A stretch of 64,000 bases of DNA from Lycium barbarum (Eukaryota > Streptophyta > Magnoliopsida > Solanales > Solanaceae). A program made the position numbers and the translations under genes. Under the pieces are notes generated by a model. The model was not told the DNA's origin. It saw only the letters and a program-made list of their open reading frames with translations, and did not search any database. The stretch is taken from contig NC_083346.1 of NCBI RefSeq assembly GCF_019175385.1, positions 62,525,821 to 62,589,820 on the forward strand, read 5' to 3'. Shown in pieces: positions 9,866 through 22,039 of this stretch (position 1 is its first letter; the number at the start of each line of letters is the position of its first letter).

Positions 9866-10415
9866 TCAATCTTTCTTTGGCACCAAAATCACGGGCACGG
9901 CACATGGGCTCATACTTTCTCGCACAACTCCCTTTTCAAGGAGTTCATCTATTTGCCTTTGAAGCTCCTTAGTGTCATCCGGATTGGCTCTATAAGCCGG
10001 GTTGTTTGGTAATTGAGACCCCGGGACAAAATCAATTTGGTGTTCAATTCCCCTCAAGGGTGGTAACCCCTTTGGGAGTTCCGTTGGGAACACATCATCA
10101 AATTCCTGCAAAAGAGAAGAAATAAAACTAGGAAAAGAAGGGGTTAGTTCATTAGTGTGCAATTCATAGTCCCTATGCATGAGGAGAATCACCGGTTGAC
10201 GCTCCCCCAATTCCTCCCTAATTTCCCCACAATTTGTCAAAAAAGACACCTTGGTTTTCCTCTAAGCTCTCCTTTCTTTCCACTCACCCCTTGAGAACTA
10301 CTCTCCTCTACTCCCTCTTCCCCCACATTCTTCTTTTGTAATGCACTATGACCCTTCTCCTTCAACTCCCTCATTTTGTTATAGATCTCACCCACTTGGG
10401 AGGGGGTCATGGGAT
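9866..10415 (-). pseudogene. pol: Element A protease-RT linker and RT N-terminus (broken)
   Basis: The frame 10249-9866 holds FDDVFPTELPKGLPPLRGIE and ELLEKGVVRESMSPCAVPVI, the usual lead-in and first finger motif of Ty3/Gypsy reverse transcriptase, then stops at PKKD. The stretch 10237-10419 (MTPSQVGEIYNKMRELKEKG) is a linker in another frame, so a frameshift lies near 10245. Confidence 0.85.
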
Positions 10416-11678
10416 TCAAGACATGTTTGACACCATTATGGACAAGGGTGTATTGGTTAGTTCTCCCTTATGGTTGACGGACCTATCATATTTCCATGGT
10501 CGGCCAAGTAGAAGATGACACGCTTGCATGGGAACAACATCACATAACACCTCATCGTGATACTTCCCAACCGTGTATTTGATGATAGCTTGCCGAGTCA
10601 CCTTCAATTCACCACATTCATTGATCCATTGAAGTTTGTAAGGGTTTTCATGGCGGGTGGTGGGAAGTTTTAAGAAATAAACAAGGGTTGTACTAGCAAC
10701 ATTGGCACAACTCCCACTATCAATGATCATGATGCTAGTGTTTTGGTTAATGATGCACTTGGAATGGAAAAGATTTTCCCGTTGACTTGGGTCATCCATT
10801 TCTTTGCTTATCATGGTTCTTCGCACCACATAGAGAGGTACAATAGGCTCATCATCACCCTCAACACCATCCCCTTCACTATCATGTTGTTCATTCTTAT
10901 AATCGCCCTCGTCATCTCCTTCCTCACATTCTTCCTCATTCTCACTACAAGTGTCTCTCAAAATAAACGCTCTACGATTAGGGCATTCACTTGCTCTATG
11001 ACCGAAGCCATGACACTTAAAGCATTGAATAGGAGTTTTCGTACCTCCTTCTTTTGGAGCAAACTTCGGAGGTTGTTTTTCAACTTGCTTCTCAACTTGA
11101 GTATTCTTCACAAATGGTTTCTTGGCTTCTTGCATGGGGCCCTTATTCTTTTGCCAATTGGAGGAGGAAGCTCCTCGTTCTTTGTTATTGTTCCATGAAC
11201 TCACATAGCCCCTTGACTTATTGATTTTGTCTTCCTTGAGACCCTCCGCTATTTCAATAACTGCTTGAAGGGTCTCTTCAATGCTCCCATAGTTGTGGAG
11301 TCTCATTTGTGAGACAATGTCACCATTTAACCCGGCTCGGAACCGAGTCATAGCATTTAACTCATCCTCGTCAAAGTCAATTATCATCTTGATAATTTGG
11401 AACTCATCATAGTATTCTTCCACACTCTTTTTGTTTTGCCTTAAGGTACACACCTTCTTGAGTTGTTCTTGTTTGTAGCATTCGGTGACATACTTACGCC
11501 GCATGGTATCCTTCAATTCATCCCAAGTAGGTGTGGAAGGAAGCCCAATAATTCTTCTTGCCTTCACTTGAGTTTCCCACCATGTGGAGGCATACCCTTC
11601 GAATTGAGCAATGGCGTAAGACACCTTTTTCACCTCGGACATGTCATTCGTCAAGAAGATTATATCACAATGCATCAC
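10416..11678 (-). pseudogene. gag-pro: Element A gag capsid, zinc knuckle and protease
   Basis: This open stretch of 420 codons is the longest in the element. It holds a capsid core (FEGYASTWWETQ; TWDELKDTMRRKYV; KSVEEYYDEF), a basic linker, one CCHC knuckle (CFKCHGFGHRASEC, residues 219-232, about 10983-11024) and an acidic stretch. The aspartic protease follows, with IIDSGSCANVAS (Asp at residue 320) and LLGRPW (residues 390-395). Upstream gag is in other frames. The protease motif is intact, but the product would lack the gag start and the downstream polymerase. Confidence 0.9.
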
Positions 11679-12439
11679 CCAATCAAGGAATGTATCAGGA
11701 TCACTGCTTCCTTTAAAGTTTGGGAGAGTAACCTTAACGGAATTGAGACTCGTGTCTCACCCTCCTCCATAACCGTGATTCCCATTGAAATCTCCATCGT
11801 CATCATAACCTTGATGGTCATGACCTTGGTACCCTTCACGAGCTTGGTACCCTCTTTGCCTACCCATGTGAGGGTTAGGACCATGTCTTCCACCCCTCTC
11901 TCGATAACCTCCTTGTGCTTGCCCTCGTTGCCTCCAACCTTGGTCACCATATCGTTCGTGCTCGAGTATAGCTTCTTCTATCTCATCGTCATTTGGTTGT
12001 TGGATATTTGGATAGTGTTGGGGTGGAACAGGTGCATTTAGGTGTGGATCATTTGGATATGGGTCATTTGGAGTTTGATCTTGTGGGGGTGGATTGTTCC
12101 ATTGGCCTATGGGAATGTTGTTTGGTGGGGTGAGAGTTGTGTTTTGTGGAGGGTTTTGGGGGTGTTTTGGGGAGTGGGGTTATATAGATGATGGAAGGTT
12201 CCGGGTGACAATGTAAGTGAAGTGCTTCGAGTAGCTCCACTTGTGCCTCCTTGGTATTGCACTCGGGGCGAATACGAGACCTTCCTACTACCTCCTTCAA
12301 TTGCTTCCACCCTCCTTCCCAAGTTTTCCATTCGACCATCCATGCTGCCAACCTTATTGTTCAAGGCTTGCAAGGCCCTCATTACATCAACTAGTGTGAG
12401 TTCCCCGGTGGGAACTTGTGTTTCATCCTCCGTAGCCAT
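11679..12439 (-). pseudogene. gag: Element A gag N-terminal region (frameshifted)
   Basis: The likely start is the ATG at 12439 (MATEDETQVPTGELTLVDVM), just after TAATAG|GTACC. A helical stretch with heptad-like spacing follows (NNKVGSMDGRMENLGRRVEAIE). The frame then shifts around 12190-12240 into a Pro/Asn/His-rich region and a Gly/Arg/Tyr-rich region near 11760-11960. A TGA lies just before the capsid. The same order (coiled coil, Pro-rich, Gly/Arg-rich) is seen in H gag. Confidence 0.75.
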
Positions 12440-13080
12440 GGTACCTATTAAGACACTCAACAAAATAAGCAAACACGTTAGATTAGTAAAATCAACTCAC
12501 AATCGCTCAAGTATGCGCACCTTTAATTGCGTCGCAAATTGCTTCCGCCAAATATTGTGTGCTTGTTAATGTCGACTAGTCACAAGGGTTCAAATTCTAC
12601 TTTTGGTCGGAATAGATTCTTGTTAGATGAAGAAAGACGGACGACTCAATTCAATCTAACGGACTTGAACCAAGAAATTAACAACGAAGCAAAAATGAAG
12701 AAAAGCACGAAAGAATTGGCACGAAAGAAATGCGGACACAAGAACTAGCAAACACAAGTAGGAATAACTACTAAATGGATACTAGTTGAGAAACACAAGA
12801 AAATGGAATGCTAAAAATGGAAAATAAATAAATTTTCGGGCCCAGGTAGGTGATAACTTGAGAACGGGGTCTTGAAGCCTCAGTTGAGCCAGTGTATCAA
12901 TTTGAAATAACGAAATTTTTTAAAATTCTATACTCTTTTTTTTAATTTTATTTTGTTCCCTACCTAAGGAATAGGGATCACTTACAATCAAGGCTCAAGA
13001 AATTTTTGATTTGAGAACAAGATATGAGGCTTTGGAAATCAAAGAAACAAGATGAAATTAACTCATACCCGGAAAATTAT

Positions 13081-13415
13081 ACGGTTGGGTATCAGGTTTT
13101 ATACGGTCCGTATAAATTTTGACGGACCGTGTAAGTAGATCGTCAAAATTCTGGAAATATTGTACTTTCTGCGGTGGAATTTTGACGCTCTGCTGGAAAT
13201 TATGTGGACCGTATAATTATACCGTCAACGCGTCACAGTAAGCAAATTTTCTGGACTAATTTTTACGCTGAGATTTGACGGTCCGTAGAAACTTTTACGA
13301 CCGCACAATTGTACCGTCAACGCGTCACAGTAAGCAACTTTGGTGGCTGGATTTTGACGTTGCAATTTTGACGTCCCGTAGAATTTTATACGGTTCGCAC
13401 AATGGACCGTATACC
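13081..13415. repeat. ACGGTCCGT palindrome cluster in A leader
   Basis: Repeated palindromic units such as TATACGGTCCGTATAAA, GACGGACCGT and GACGGTCCGTAGA. A longer unit (ACCGTCAACGCGTCACAGTA) is repeated at 13221 and 13313, about 92 bp apart. The same palindromes occur in the H leader and the promoter of G. Confidence 0.8.
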
Positions 13416-13943
13416 AGTTCCCCTGATGACGTCTCGTATTCGAATTTCTTGGATCTTGGGTCGGATTTATGACCTTATTGATGTCCTAGGGCCCACAAAA
13501 ACCTAGTAATTACCATTTTGGGCCATTTTAACACACTTTGCACTGGGACTTGGAAAATTTTAGATCAAACCTACCTTTTTGGTCTTCTTTCTCAAGATGA
13601 ATATATGAATGTCCTCAAGAACATGAAGAACAGTCAAAATTCCAAGCACCTTAATTCTAACTCGTTTTTCCTCCAACTTTCGGATATAGGTTCCTCTTTG
13701 ATAGGAGAACAAAGCCCAATACCTATTGATGTCAATTTCAATTCAAATCAACAAGATCCGCTTTCAAGTTCTTCAACTCAACAATGGTGAAAATCTCAAA
13801 ACAACTTGAAATGACTCGAAACTTCGAATTTGAAACCCTAAAACTCTAGAACTCAAATCTAACACTAGAATCAACAAAAAATAAGGGTTTGAAACATTTG
13901 TTTTTTATTTTCGACTTTTTTTTAATAGTAACAAACCCTAGGC

Positions 13944-13965
13944 TAGATTTGATAGAACAAATCTA
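13944..13965 (-). promoter_or_regulatory. Hairpin just after the A primer site
   Basis: TAGATTTG and CAAATCTA form a perfect 8-bp stem with a 6-nt loop, 6 nt downstream of the primer site in the element's sense. It occupies a position like the TGTTTAT hairpins of Z, B and E but differs in sequence. Confidence 0.6.
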
Positions 13966-13971
13966 ATCCAA

Positions 13972-13983
13972 GCTCTGATACCA
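13972..13983 (-). promoter_or_regulatory. Element A primer-binding site (tRNA-iMet)
   Basis: The minus strand reads TGGTATCAGAGC, two nucleotides after the LTR end. Confidence 0.92.
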
Positions 13984-13985
13984 AT

Positions 13986-14612
13986 TGATACAAGATTAAG
14001 AACGCAAACAACAAGAAAATGCAAGAAATAAAGAGATAGATAATTTAACACAACTTAGACTCAATTTAGCAACAAAAGTTATAGAAAAACTAAGTCCTCT
14101 AAATTTAAGAATAAGAAGCAACCAAATTCTTAGGATGACCAAGATGGATTAGAATCCCTAATAACCTATCCTCTCAATAAACACCCAAGGCTAAGCAATC
14201 ACTCAACTCTAAAGAGTTATAATATCCAAATATCAAGTAATATTCATCAAAATAGTCTAAGTCTTCCATGAAGAAGAAGCGAACTATTTTTACTATGCTA
14301 GAAATAAAAGATAGCAAAATGACATAAACACCCTTAATGAGACAAGGGCCTTGTTTGGCTATTCTTCTTTCTTCAAAATCTTGAAATCTCCTTTGCAAGA
14401 ATAGCCAACTCTCCATCTTTTAGCCATTGTGGTAACTTCCCATTTCCTTTTCTTCTCCCCAAGCAATCTTCATCAACAAATGGACTTGAGATCCAAGGTG
14501 CTCATCAAAAGTATACTCAAGAACCTCCCGCTTCATGAATAGGCTTTGCAAGTGTTGTAGTTCCCGGGCTTGGCTCCTTGTAAGTGGCCTTGAGGCAAGT
14601 GGGCTTGCATCA
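13986..14612 (-). repeat. Element A 5' LTR
   Basis: This is a 627-bp copy with TGATACAAG at its left edge and GGGCTTGCATCA at its right edge. On the minus strand it keeps an open frame (14668-14420) encoding SRPLTRSQARELQHLQSLFM, the former end of pol that also belongs to the LTR. Confidence 0.92.
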
Positions 14613-14986
14613 TGGTATATGTTTTGATGTTTATGAGTAGGGCAGGGGCCCTGTCCCATCCGCAACATGTCCAGTATGTCAGTAGAGGCTCATAAACACT
14701 TATATTCAGTCAGACAGTATGGCCCGCTCAGTACTTGTTTGGTTATATAGTTTTATCGGGTAGCCTTGTCGGCTTGTACCCCAGTTCAGTTTAGTGATGC
14801 ATGTGTGCATATACCTTTCGAGGGCGGTGACCCTCTAGTTTATGATACCTATCAGTCAGCAGATTATGTTGTGAGTGCCCTCAGGTGGCCCAGAATGAGC
14901 ATGAGCAGGTATGTTATGTATGTATTGTGGCATCCAAGAGGTCAGCTTCCGGGTGTCCGCCATAGCCATCCGGTTGGGCTATGACA
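14613..14986 (+). mobile_element. Element B: 5' LTR, second part (U5)
   Basis: The B LTR resumes after the A target duplication and ends with GGGCTATGACA at 14986. It contains a GGGCAGGGGCCCTGTCCC palindrome (14639-14656). Confidence 0.8.
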
Positions 14987-14990
14987 AAAG

Positions 14991-15083
14991 TGGTATCAGA
15001 GCAGTTCGTCCTAGGGTGTGTCTACGAGTCGTGTCCGTAGATTCTTGTTTATGGATGTGAAGCGCGACACACTTATAAACAAG
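14991..15083 (+). promoter_or_regulatory. Element B primer-binding site and downstream hairpin
   Basis: TGGTATCAGAGC at 14991-15002 lies 4 nt after the LTR end. CTTGTTTAT (15044-15052) and ATAAACAAG (15075-15083) form a perfect 9-bp stem, and the loop adds TGTG/CACA pairing. Confidence 0.85.
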
Positions 15084-16230
15084 AGGCTACAGGGCATTTA
15101 GGTATAATTGACCCTTCTTTCTCATCTTAGATCATGTCGTAGAGCTAAATTATAGGATATGATGTCCTTGATTTTAATCCTAAATGTTTTGATTGTGGAT
15201 GAGCAGTTGATTATGCCGCTATGAGGTAATTGATGAGAATTTAAGTTGTTACTCCGAAAGGTATGTTTCCTGCCTTATTGATATTGATAGAATTTGATAT
15301 AAGAGCTCGAGCTAGATGTTACGAGTATTTGTGATTGCCATGTGAGGCATTGGATGTGTTTTCTGGGTTGTGTGCAGGAATGAGGCAGTAAGAAGTATAG
15401 AGGAAACTCGGTCGAAATTTTTACAAATTGAATTGTTTGAATGTCTAGGCTATAGAGAAAGAATAAAGGGAAAATGTGACAAAAGAGGCTTTAGAATGAT
15501 TTTAAATTCAACGGAAGAACCCTGGAGGGGAAAAATGATTAGTAATTAAAGGAGTTGGAATAAGACATTCGAGAATTCGGAGAATTGAGATTATTGAAGA
15601 TATAGGGAAAGTTGACACTAAGAATTCAAGTGCAGTATTACAATTTATAGATTGGTGAGTAAGAGATAACGAAGAGATATAGATAAGGGACAAGAAGTTA
15701 ATGAGTAAGGAAAATTTTTACTCTAGAAGTTTATATATATATCTACATAAGATCAGGACGGGTTGATGACAGGCACACAGACTCATTTATCAGACTTCCC
15801 TATATGATATGGGTTTACATTGGGATTTAGAAGTCACCGGTCTTGGTACTATTCTGAGAATCATTATGGCCAAGTTACTTCGGGTATTAATGATGACCTT
15901 GAACTCAAGAATGAGAAATGGTTAGGTAAGTTGGTTTGCATTTATGATTGTTTTTGGGATTGCTTATACAACTTCTAAATGTGATGTTTCTTGGCAGACG
16001 AAGGAAGTAGAGATTGTATCAACCTTAGGAATATGTGGTGTATTTCTAGCTAATCCTTATAAGAAGACTTCACCTCAATTTTTTCATACGGGTGTTGGGA
16101 AGGTTATTTGACGATAGAGAAATTAGGTTCAATGTCAATTTATGTGTAAAGAGAGAAGAGAGTAGGTGTACAAGTGAAGATAAAATATCGCAAGGATCGA
16201 TTCAGTTGCTACAGGTTTTACACATCGTAG
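15084..16230 (+). mobile_element. Element B interior, non-coding
   Basis: Starts with AGGCTACAGGGCATTTAGG, matching the start of the E interiors. No gag or pol motif is readable and open frames are short. It ends at the C LTR remnant. Confidence 0.6.
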
Positions 16231-17128
16231 TGTTGGACGTTGAGGTTCGTTAGGTGCTAGTTGTTTTAATCGCGGTCTGGAGTGATATACGCCTATTTTA
16301 TAGTTACAAAGGTTTACGATCAAGTATGAGAAGTATTGGAAGAATTGGAGGTCAAATGGCCGGAAAATGAAAAATTGGGTGAACTAGTCAGAATTGCCCT
16401 TCGCGTTAGCGAGATGGCCTCGCGTTCGCGATGGCCATGGAAATTCCAGACCTTCACGTTCACGAGAGGACCTCGCGATCGTGAAGGACAATTACGAAGT
16501 CGGTTCCACCGACTTTGACCACCTATATAAGGGGTAGAACCCCTTTATTTTCATCACTATTTCTAGAAAAATCCAGAAAACAGATCAGGGAGGTGAGCAT
16601 ATCACAAAATTGAGTGATTTTCAAGCGGCGGAGTATTAGTTTAGGTTCGAATAGCGTGGTCGTGATTGCAGTATCGTTTTGCGGTTGATTCCGATTTGGA
16701 TTCTAGGCGAACACTAAAGATATTGTTGTTCTTGTAAGAATAAGGTATGAATCTCTCCCTATTGATATTAGTTTTGGTTTCTTTACGAAGATAGAGCTGT
16801 CAAATAGTTATAAAATGATTGTGTTGGTGGAAATATGGGATAAAAACCATATGGGATGTTTATCAAGTATTTTGGTATTGAGAATATTATGGTTGATGTT
16901 GGTATTGTTGTTGTTGTTGTTGTTGTTGTTGATTGCTGAATTGAGATTTTGGGCTAGGCCTATAAACCGGGAAAATACTGCCCGATTTTCGGCAGGATAT
17001 AAAATAGTTTGATTTGAAAACTTAGAACAAGTGTGAGATAATGAGTCTAACATTAGTGTAAATCCTCTCGAATGTAGAGTTACGAGCTCGGATGGATAAG
17101 CGTAGCTAATAGTAAGTCGAACAGGTAT
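16231..17128 (+). mobile_element. Element C: 5' LTR remnant
   Basis: Matches the C 3' LTR from GTTAGGTGYTAGTTG (about 16249) to ACAGGTAT (17128). The first 15-20 bases differ from the 3' LTR tip, so the exact left edge is uncertain. TATATAA lies at 16524. Upstream are CCTCGCGTTCGCGA-type palindromes. It is cut within the GTATGT site by D, and the rest of this LTR is missing. Confidence 0.8.
16524..16530 (+). promoter_or_regulatory. TATA box of C 5' LTR
   Basis: TATATAAGGGG follows GTCGGTTCCACCGAC (16499-16513). The 3' LTR has the same arrangement near 30805. Confidence 0.65.
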
Positions 17129-17721
17129 TGTTGACACCTAATTTTTGCTCGACGTGCTTAAAAGTAACGTTTTAGGGGGCCCTGATTCGTTAAAGAACGC
17201 GAAATACATTTTTTACACATTTTTACATTTTTCGACAATTTATTGATGATTATCCTTATTTTAGGAATTTTATCAATTTGTTGTCATTTTCCAAGAATCA
17301 TTATTTTGCACATGTACAGCGTAATACTACCATATTTGTGCAATTAATAATTGTTTCTTAATTTTATAGCAATACATTTTCATATCTTACATATTAATAT
17401 TTAAATTTTATACTTACGTTATTATTTATACACGTATTAATTAACTATATTTTAGTACAGTCCGACAGTGCAGAGAAAATCGGAGCAATTAATTTTTAAA
17501 CGCAGAGCAAAAATTCGATCAAGTCAAGGTCTCGTCACCTTTTTAAAAGTTGACATTTGAGGTGATGGGTTAGGGTCTTAATCCATTGATTAATAAATTT
17601 TTATACATTTGTTAAAATGGTGAAATCCCCATTGGACAATAACCCAAGGATTAAAATAAGCATTGAGGGGACAAAGGGGTGCACTCTTATATTTTTTGGA
17701 CAATAAAATGGGTCACTTTGT

Positions 17722-17731
17722 TTTATAAAAG
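17722..17731 (+). promoter_or_regulatory. TATA box of D 5' LTR
   Basis: TTTATAAAAG follows AATGGGTCACTTTG. The 3' LTR keeps the same sequence at 25931-25940. Confidence 0.6.
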
Positions 17732-18725
17732 AAGTTGGGGGATTTAATTTTATCTTCATTCTACACATATTTACACACACAACACAAATTTTTTGCTAAC
17801 CATTTTTTTTGTTTTCTCCCTTCACCTTCTCTCTCACAGCCACGCCGCCGCCGCTACCACGCTGGAGCTCCGGCGACGCGCCAAACCACCCCCACACCTC
17901 ATTCTTCGCTCCCCCCCCCCCCCCCCCCCCCCCTTCATCTTCCTCACCACACCTCAACCAAACAACCACAACCACCGCACAACCCTTTCACCTTCTTCTC
18001 CGGCGAGCTCTTCGTCGAAGCTCTAGACCAACACCACCAGCCCTTTGCTCCCTCCAGCCACCAAACCAACAAACCTCAGCAAAAGTGGAAACAAGCAAAT
18101 TATTTCTTGCCCTCATTTTCAATTGTGACGCTGTGACGCTGATACCTTTCAATGTTCTAATATTTCTGAGCTAGCTTAGACCAAATGTTTTTGGTCCGTA
18201 ACATCAACAGATCTGAAGGTTTCATTTGTTTTAAGATTTTTTTTTTTGTTGAAGTTGTCCAAATAGGCTATTATGGGGAAGTTCCAATTTTTTCGAAAGA
18301 GGCGATGATGATATTATTAATCTGGATTGATGTTTGGGCGAATACTAAACCCAAATGGCCAATGAAGAAATTTTCGTCGATTTCTAAGGCTTCCCATGTA
18401 CAAAAGACAGGTTTTTTATTTTAAGTTTATTCATTATTTCTTTAATTCATCCGATAGTTATTTATCCTCTTACTAACAATTTTTACTAAGTGTTTATACA
18501 GGTACCCGGAGATACATCCCGGAGATGACATTCGGAAGGAACTCGAGGATTTCATCGAATCACAGTTTGTATTTACTTTCCGCATTCTTTTTATATAACT
18601 GTACAAAATATAAACTCAGAGTATAGTGAAAACTTTATTTTTGGAATGGCGGGTTGATATATTTATTTACTTGTCACCTTGATTGATAAACTTAAATTGT
18701 CATTCGCTTTAGGCAAGACTTAAGC

Positions 18726-18979
18726 CGTCTAAATTATGTGTGGTCAAATTAGTTCGATGGTCTTGTTTATTTCTACTTATTTTATTTTCTTAAAAGAGTT
18801 GTTGCTAGCTTTATTGTCTTTTTATGTATTCGTAGCTAGAAGTAGCTGAAAACGTCTAAATTATGTGTGGTCAAATTAGTTCGATGGTCTTGTTTATTTC
18901 TACTTATTTTATTTTCTTCAAAGATCTGTTGCTAGCTTTATTGTCTTTTTATGTGTTCATAGCTGGAAGTAGCTGAAAA
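18726..18979 (+). repeat. Tandem duplication of about 127 bp in D LTR
   Basis: CGTCTAAATTATGTGTGGTC starts at 18726 and again at 18853. The copies are nearly identical through AGTAGCTGAAAAC. The truncated 3' LTR ends before this point. Confidence 0.9.
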
Positions 18980-19559
18980 CAAATATTTTGTGGGATTCGT
19001 GATTCTTTCTTGTTTGGAACAATTTGACTTAATTTAGCTATACTTAGTTGGATCAGCTGGTTGAATTAAGGGAATAGTTTTGTAACAAAGAGTCCTTGCA
19101 TTTTAGCAGTCACTTAGTAAATTGATTTGGTATAAATACTTTGTTAAATAAATTCACACTTTTGACGATTAGGTAAAAATATTAGTCCATCCTTTAATTT
19201 AGATTCTTTATACACTCTTAATACAACTTACATTTTATATTGTTTCGTGTACACTAATACATTTTTTAATTAAGTTAAATTCACATTTTAACGCTAGGCA
19301 AATATTAAGGCTGTCCATTTACAATATTTTATTCTTTAAAGACATCTTTTCACTCATTTTTATACATAATTTCTTATATTTATTTTATACCAATACTTTT
19401 TTTTTACAATTCGTTTGTTCCCTATTATTTTGGTAGGATATTCATTAAACAAACACTCTTTTACGAAACGGTAGAAATAAGTCAAATCGACTTCACTTCT
19501 TTCTGATTTCCTTTATTATATAAGCTTTTTACACCAATGAATACTCAGGGATTCCTTTT

Positions 19560-19870
19560 ATATTCTTTATTCACTGATATATCTAGTTATACAATTCTTC
19601 ATATATTTTATGTTTGATATACACCTTTATAATTGAAAAACATTTTTTATACATAGACACACAGTCTTTATCATATTTGATATACCTATTTTACATACTC
19701 CTATATCTATTATACATTCTTTATATAGTTGTATACATTCTTTATACTAACGGATATACATTCTTTATACTAACAGATATACTTTTATACTTACGAGGTA
19801 CATTCTCTTTATACTCTTTTATGTATTCTTTTTACTATACATTCTTTATGAATACCTGATACTTGATATA
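19560..19870 (+). repeat. AT-rich ATTCTTTATAC repeats
   Basis: Many imperfect copies of ACATTCTTTATA, with further ones at 20705-20815. Apparent proteins here are low-complexity and not credible. Confidence 0.75.
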
Positions 19871-20251
19871 AATACATTTTTTATACACTGTATATACTTA
19901 GTATATTATCACCTAGTGTAGCTCTTCATGAAGTCATAACATTTTGAAAACAGGTAATAATAATGATAAACAGATAGATAATCCCCCTCTAGTGTTCAGT
20001 TAAACTAAGTCTAAGGACTATCTTCGGGCAGGCTCTGAGGGATGCTTAATACCTTCCCCTCGGGGTAAATAAAACCCTTATCTAGAATCTCATAGGTTTC
20101 GTGGACTAAAATGGAGTAGACACACAAATACATCTAGGTTTCCTGATTTTCCTAAAAAATAAGGTGGCAACGCTAACCCTTTTAACACCAGTTAGAAGAA
20201 CCGTGAAGTTACGAATTATCTTGGACCCATTCAAAATAGGACGTAACAGAA

Positions 20252-20269
20252 TGGCGGCTTTACTGGGGA
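20252..20269 (+). promoter_or_regulatory. Putative primer-binding site of D
   Basis: TGGCGGCTTTACTGGGGA lies 3 nt after the LTR end. Tat/Ogre elements commonly have TGGCGACT...CTGGGGA here. The matching tRNA cannot be assigned without a search. Confidence 0.5.
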
Positions 20270-21589
20270 TTACCTAGGTTTTGACCTTAACAGACTTAGT
20301 TTAAGTGAGCACTTGAGAGATATGTGATTATTTATTTGTTTTTATTATTATTACTTGTTATGTATATATCGTGAATTGCTACAATATTATCTTTGAAAGG
20401 ATGCAAGTCAAAGCCAAACTTGTGTTCCTTAATTGTTTGACGACACTACATGTTACTGTTTTCTTTATACTGTCATCGCGATTTCAATTGAGTCTTTGGC
20501 CATACACATACACACATTGTGCACGCGAGTTGTGCTTTTGCGCTCCTCCGAACCTTCTTCAAACTCCTTAGTTTCAGAGATTGGTGGGCTAGTCTTACTA
20601 CTTGCCATCTCGCAGTTTTTTGAATATTCTTTATCAGCTTAGGTAAATCTACTCTTAGAATTCTCAGGTCGTATGTATAATTTTGATACTGCTCTAGCCG
20701 GATTAATTTCATTCTTTATTTTCCACACATTCTTTATTTGCTACATGATCTTCACATCTTACATATTCTTTATTTTTTTCACATACTGTATTTATTAGAC
20801 ATTCTTTAGTTGTACATATATACTAGACATACCTTCTTCCGCCTCATCTGCTTTATCGGACAATTTTGGTTGACTTGTGTTGAGCTTGAAAAATTCCAAA
20901 CCCTCACACCCATTTTTTGGTCTTTACGACCACCCTCACAGCCACATTATTTTTCATACCCATTTCTGGCCTTTGCTACCATCATTTTGACTTTACTATT
21001 CTTTTTTAATACAAAACAGCCTTGTACATTCTTTCCATCTTCGGAACAGACTTTTTCAGGTCCGAATTCTTGTTCATAGCCTCACTTCTATTCAATATAA
21101 TCACCAATTCACAGAAATCAAACAAATCACATACAATACCGTAGCTGCCCGAACTACGTCTGACCTGATTCTTGTCCTAACAAGATACGTAGGCAACCCT
21201 ACACAAGGGTTCGGTCTCCCCACTGTTTCCAAATAATTCACCGGAATAAAAAACTAGGACAATTATTTTGGATCAGTTCAAAGATGCTCTCCAAAAAGAC
21301 TTCTAAGAGCGTCAATCAACCCCTTGAAATCCAAAACCCAACAGCGGCATCCTTACCCCTACCATCACCTGGCTTTGGTCCCAAAATATGGGATATAAGT
21401 TTTTCTTCTTCTTCCAAGCATCGCAGGCCGTGAAAGTTTGGCTTGTCGGTGTTTATTTTTCAATCCCAAGGATTCAACACATGTAAATCCTTCCCCCCTC
21501 AGTTATACAATAATCGTGCCGACTGACAAGGAGTAAAGTTAAAGCTCCGTAAACAGTTTGGTACCCAATCATTGCAATCTTACCGATGG

Positions 21590-21990
21590 GCGCGGAGTAT
21601 TTTTATAAACTCTGTCAAGGTCAGAATCCCCTCCTACCACCTTGATAGCATACGCGGATTGTTTTTAAAGCTCCGCCGACGTTGACATTCCCTCATAGCC
21701 AACCATGCCAATAGATGCAGAGTAGTGTCAAAGCTCTGGCAACGTCCGACCTTCTCCTCCATAACAATCTTGTCAGTGTACTGGAGTAATGTCAAGGCTC
21801 CATCTACAGTTGACCTCCTTCTTCTCGGCTGTCTGTTAGAGTATTTTCAATGCTCTGGCTGCGATCGGCTCATTTTTTCAGACCACCTACCATAGTACTA
21901 TCCAAGTTCTGAGCCTATGATTGGTCCCTTCTTGGATAATTTTCAAAGGCCCGTACCTACGATGGACACATCCTTCTGCCGTCTGTCGGA
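21590..21990 (+). repeat. Degenerate 65-70 bp repeats (GGAGTATTTT...GCTC)
   Basis: Roughly six to eight diverged units of the form GGAGTAKTTTYAAAGCTCYG followed by CGTTGACMTTC. A related unit recurs at 25185-25235. Confidence 0.6.
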
Positions 21991-22039
21991 GCACTTGCAA
22001 AACTCCGCCTTCAATCAGCACCTTTTCTTATATCCTCTC

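Larger units (their letters stand above)
12440..13971 (-). mobile_element. Element A leader, non-coding
   Basis: About 1.5 kb separate the primer site from gag. It shares with the H leader the stretch ATTGATTGTAAGTGAT then CCTATTCCTTAGGTAGGGAAC (here reversed, 12958-12990) and a cluster of ACGGTCCGT palindromes (13081-13415). No protein is recognisable. Confidence 0.75.
6818..14612 (-). mobile_element. Element A: Ty3/Gypsy retrotransposon with two LTRs, inserted in B LTR
   Basis: Both LTRs run TGATACAA...TTGTATCA-like and are about 630 bp. The flanks are TAGTA (6813-6817) and TGGTA (14613-14617), a target duplication with one change. A primer site (13972-13983), a gag-pro-RT-RNaseH-integrase order and a purine tract (7449-7462) define the minus strand. 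The LTRs differ at roughly a dozen places in the first 250 aligned bases plus a 5-bp indel, so the insertion is not recent. Several stops and frameshifts disable the polyprotein. LTR ends, leader and gag resemble H. A pol frame extending into the LTR hints at the CRM-like chromovirus group, which is uncertain. Confidence 0.92.
17129..20248 (+). repeat. Element D 5' LTR
   Basis: Begins TGTTGACACC and ends TAACA at 20248. It contains TTTATAAAAG (17722-17731), then a C/A-rich transcribed region with a C run of about 22 (17910-17931). A 127-bp tandem duplication and AT-rich ATTCTTTATA repeats follow. The first 1.54 kb match the 3' copy, in which the C run is missing. Confidence 0.82.

Noticed and set aside
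17735..18136. Proline-rich open frame after the D TATA box
   Set aside because: Composition comes from a C/A-rich leader and a C run. The matching 3' LTR frame (26004-26384) differs in length and frame, so coding constraint is not evident.
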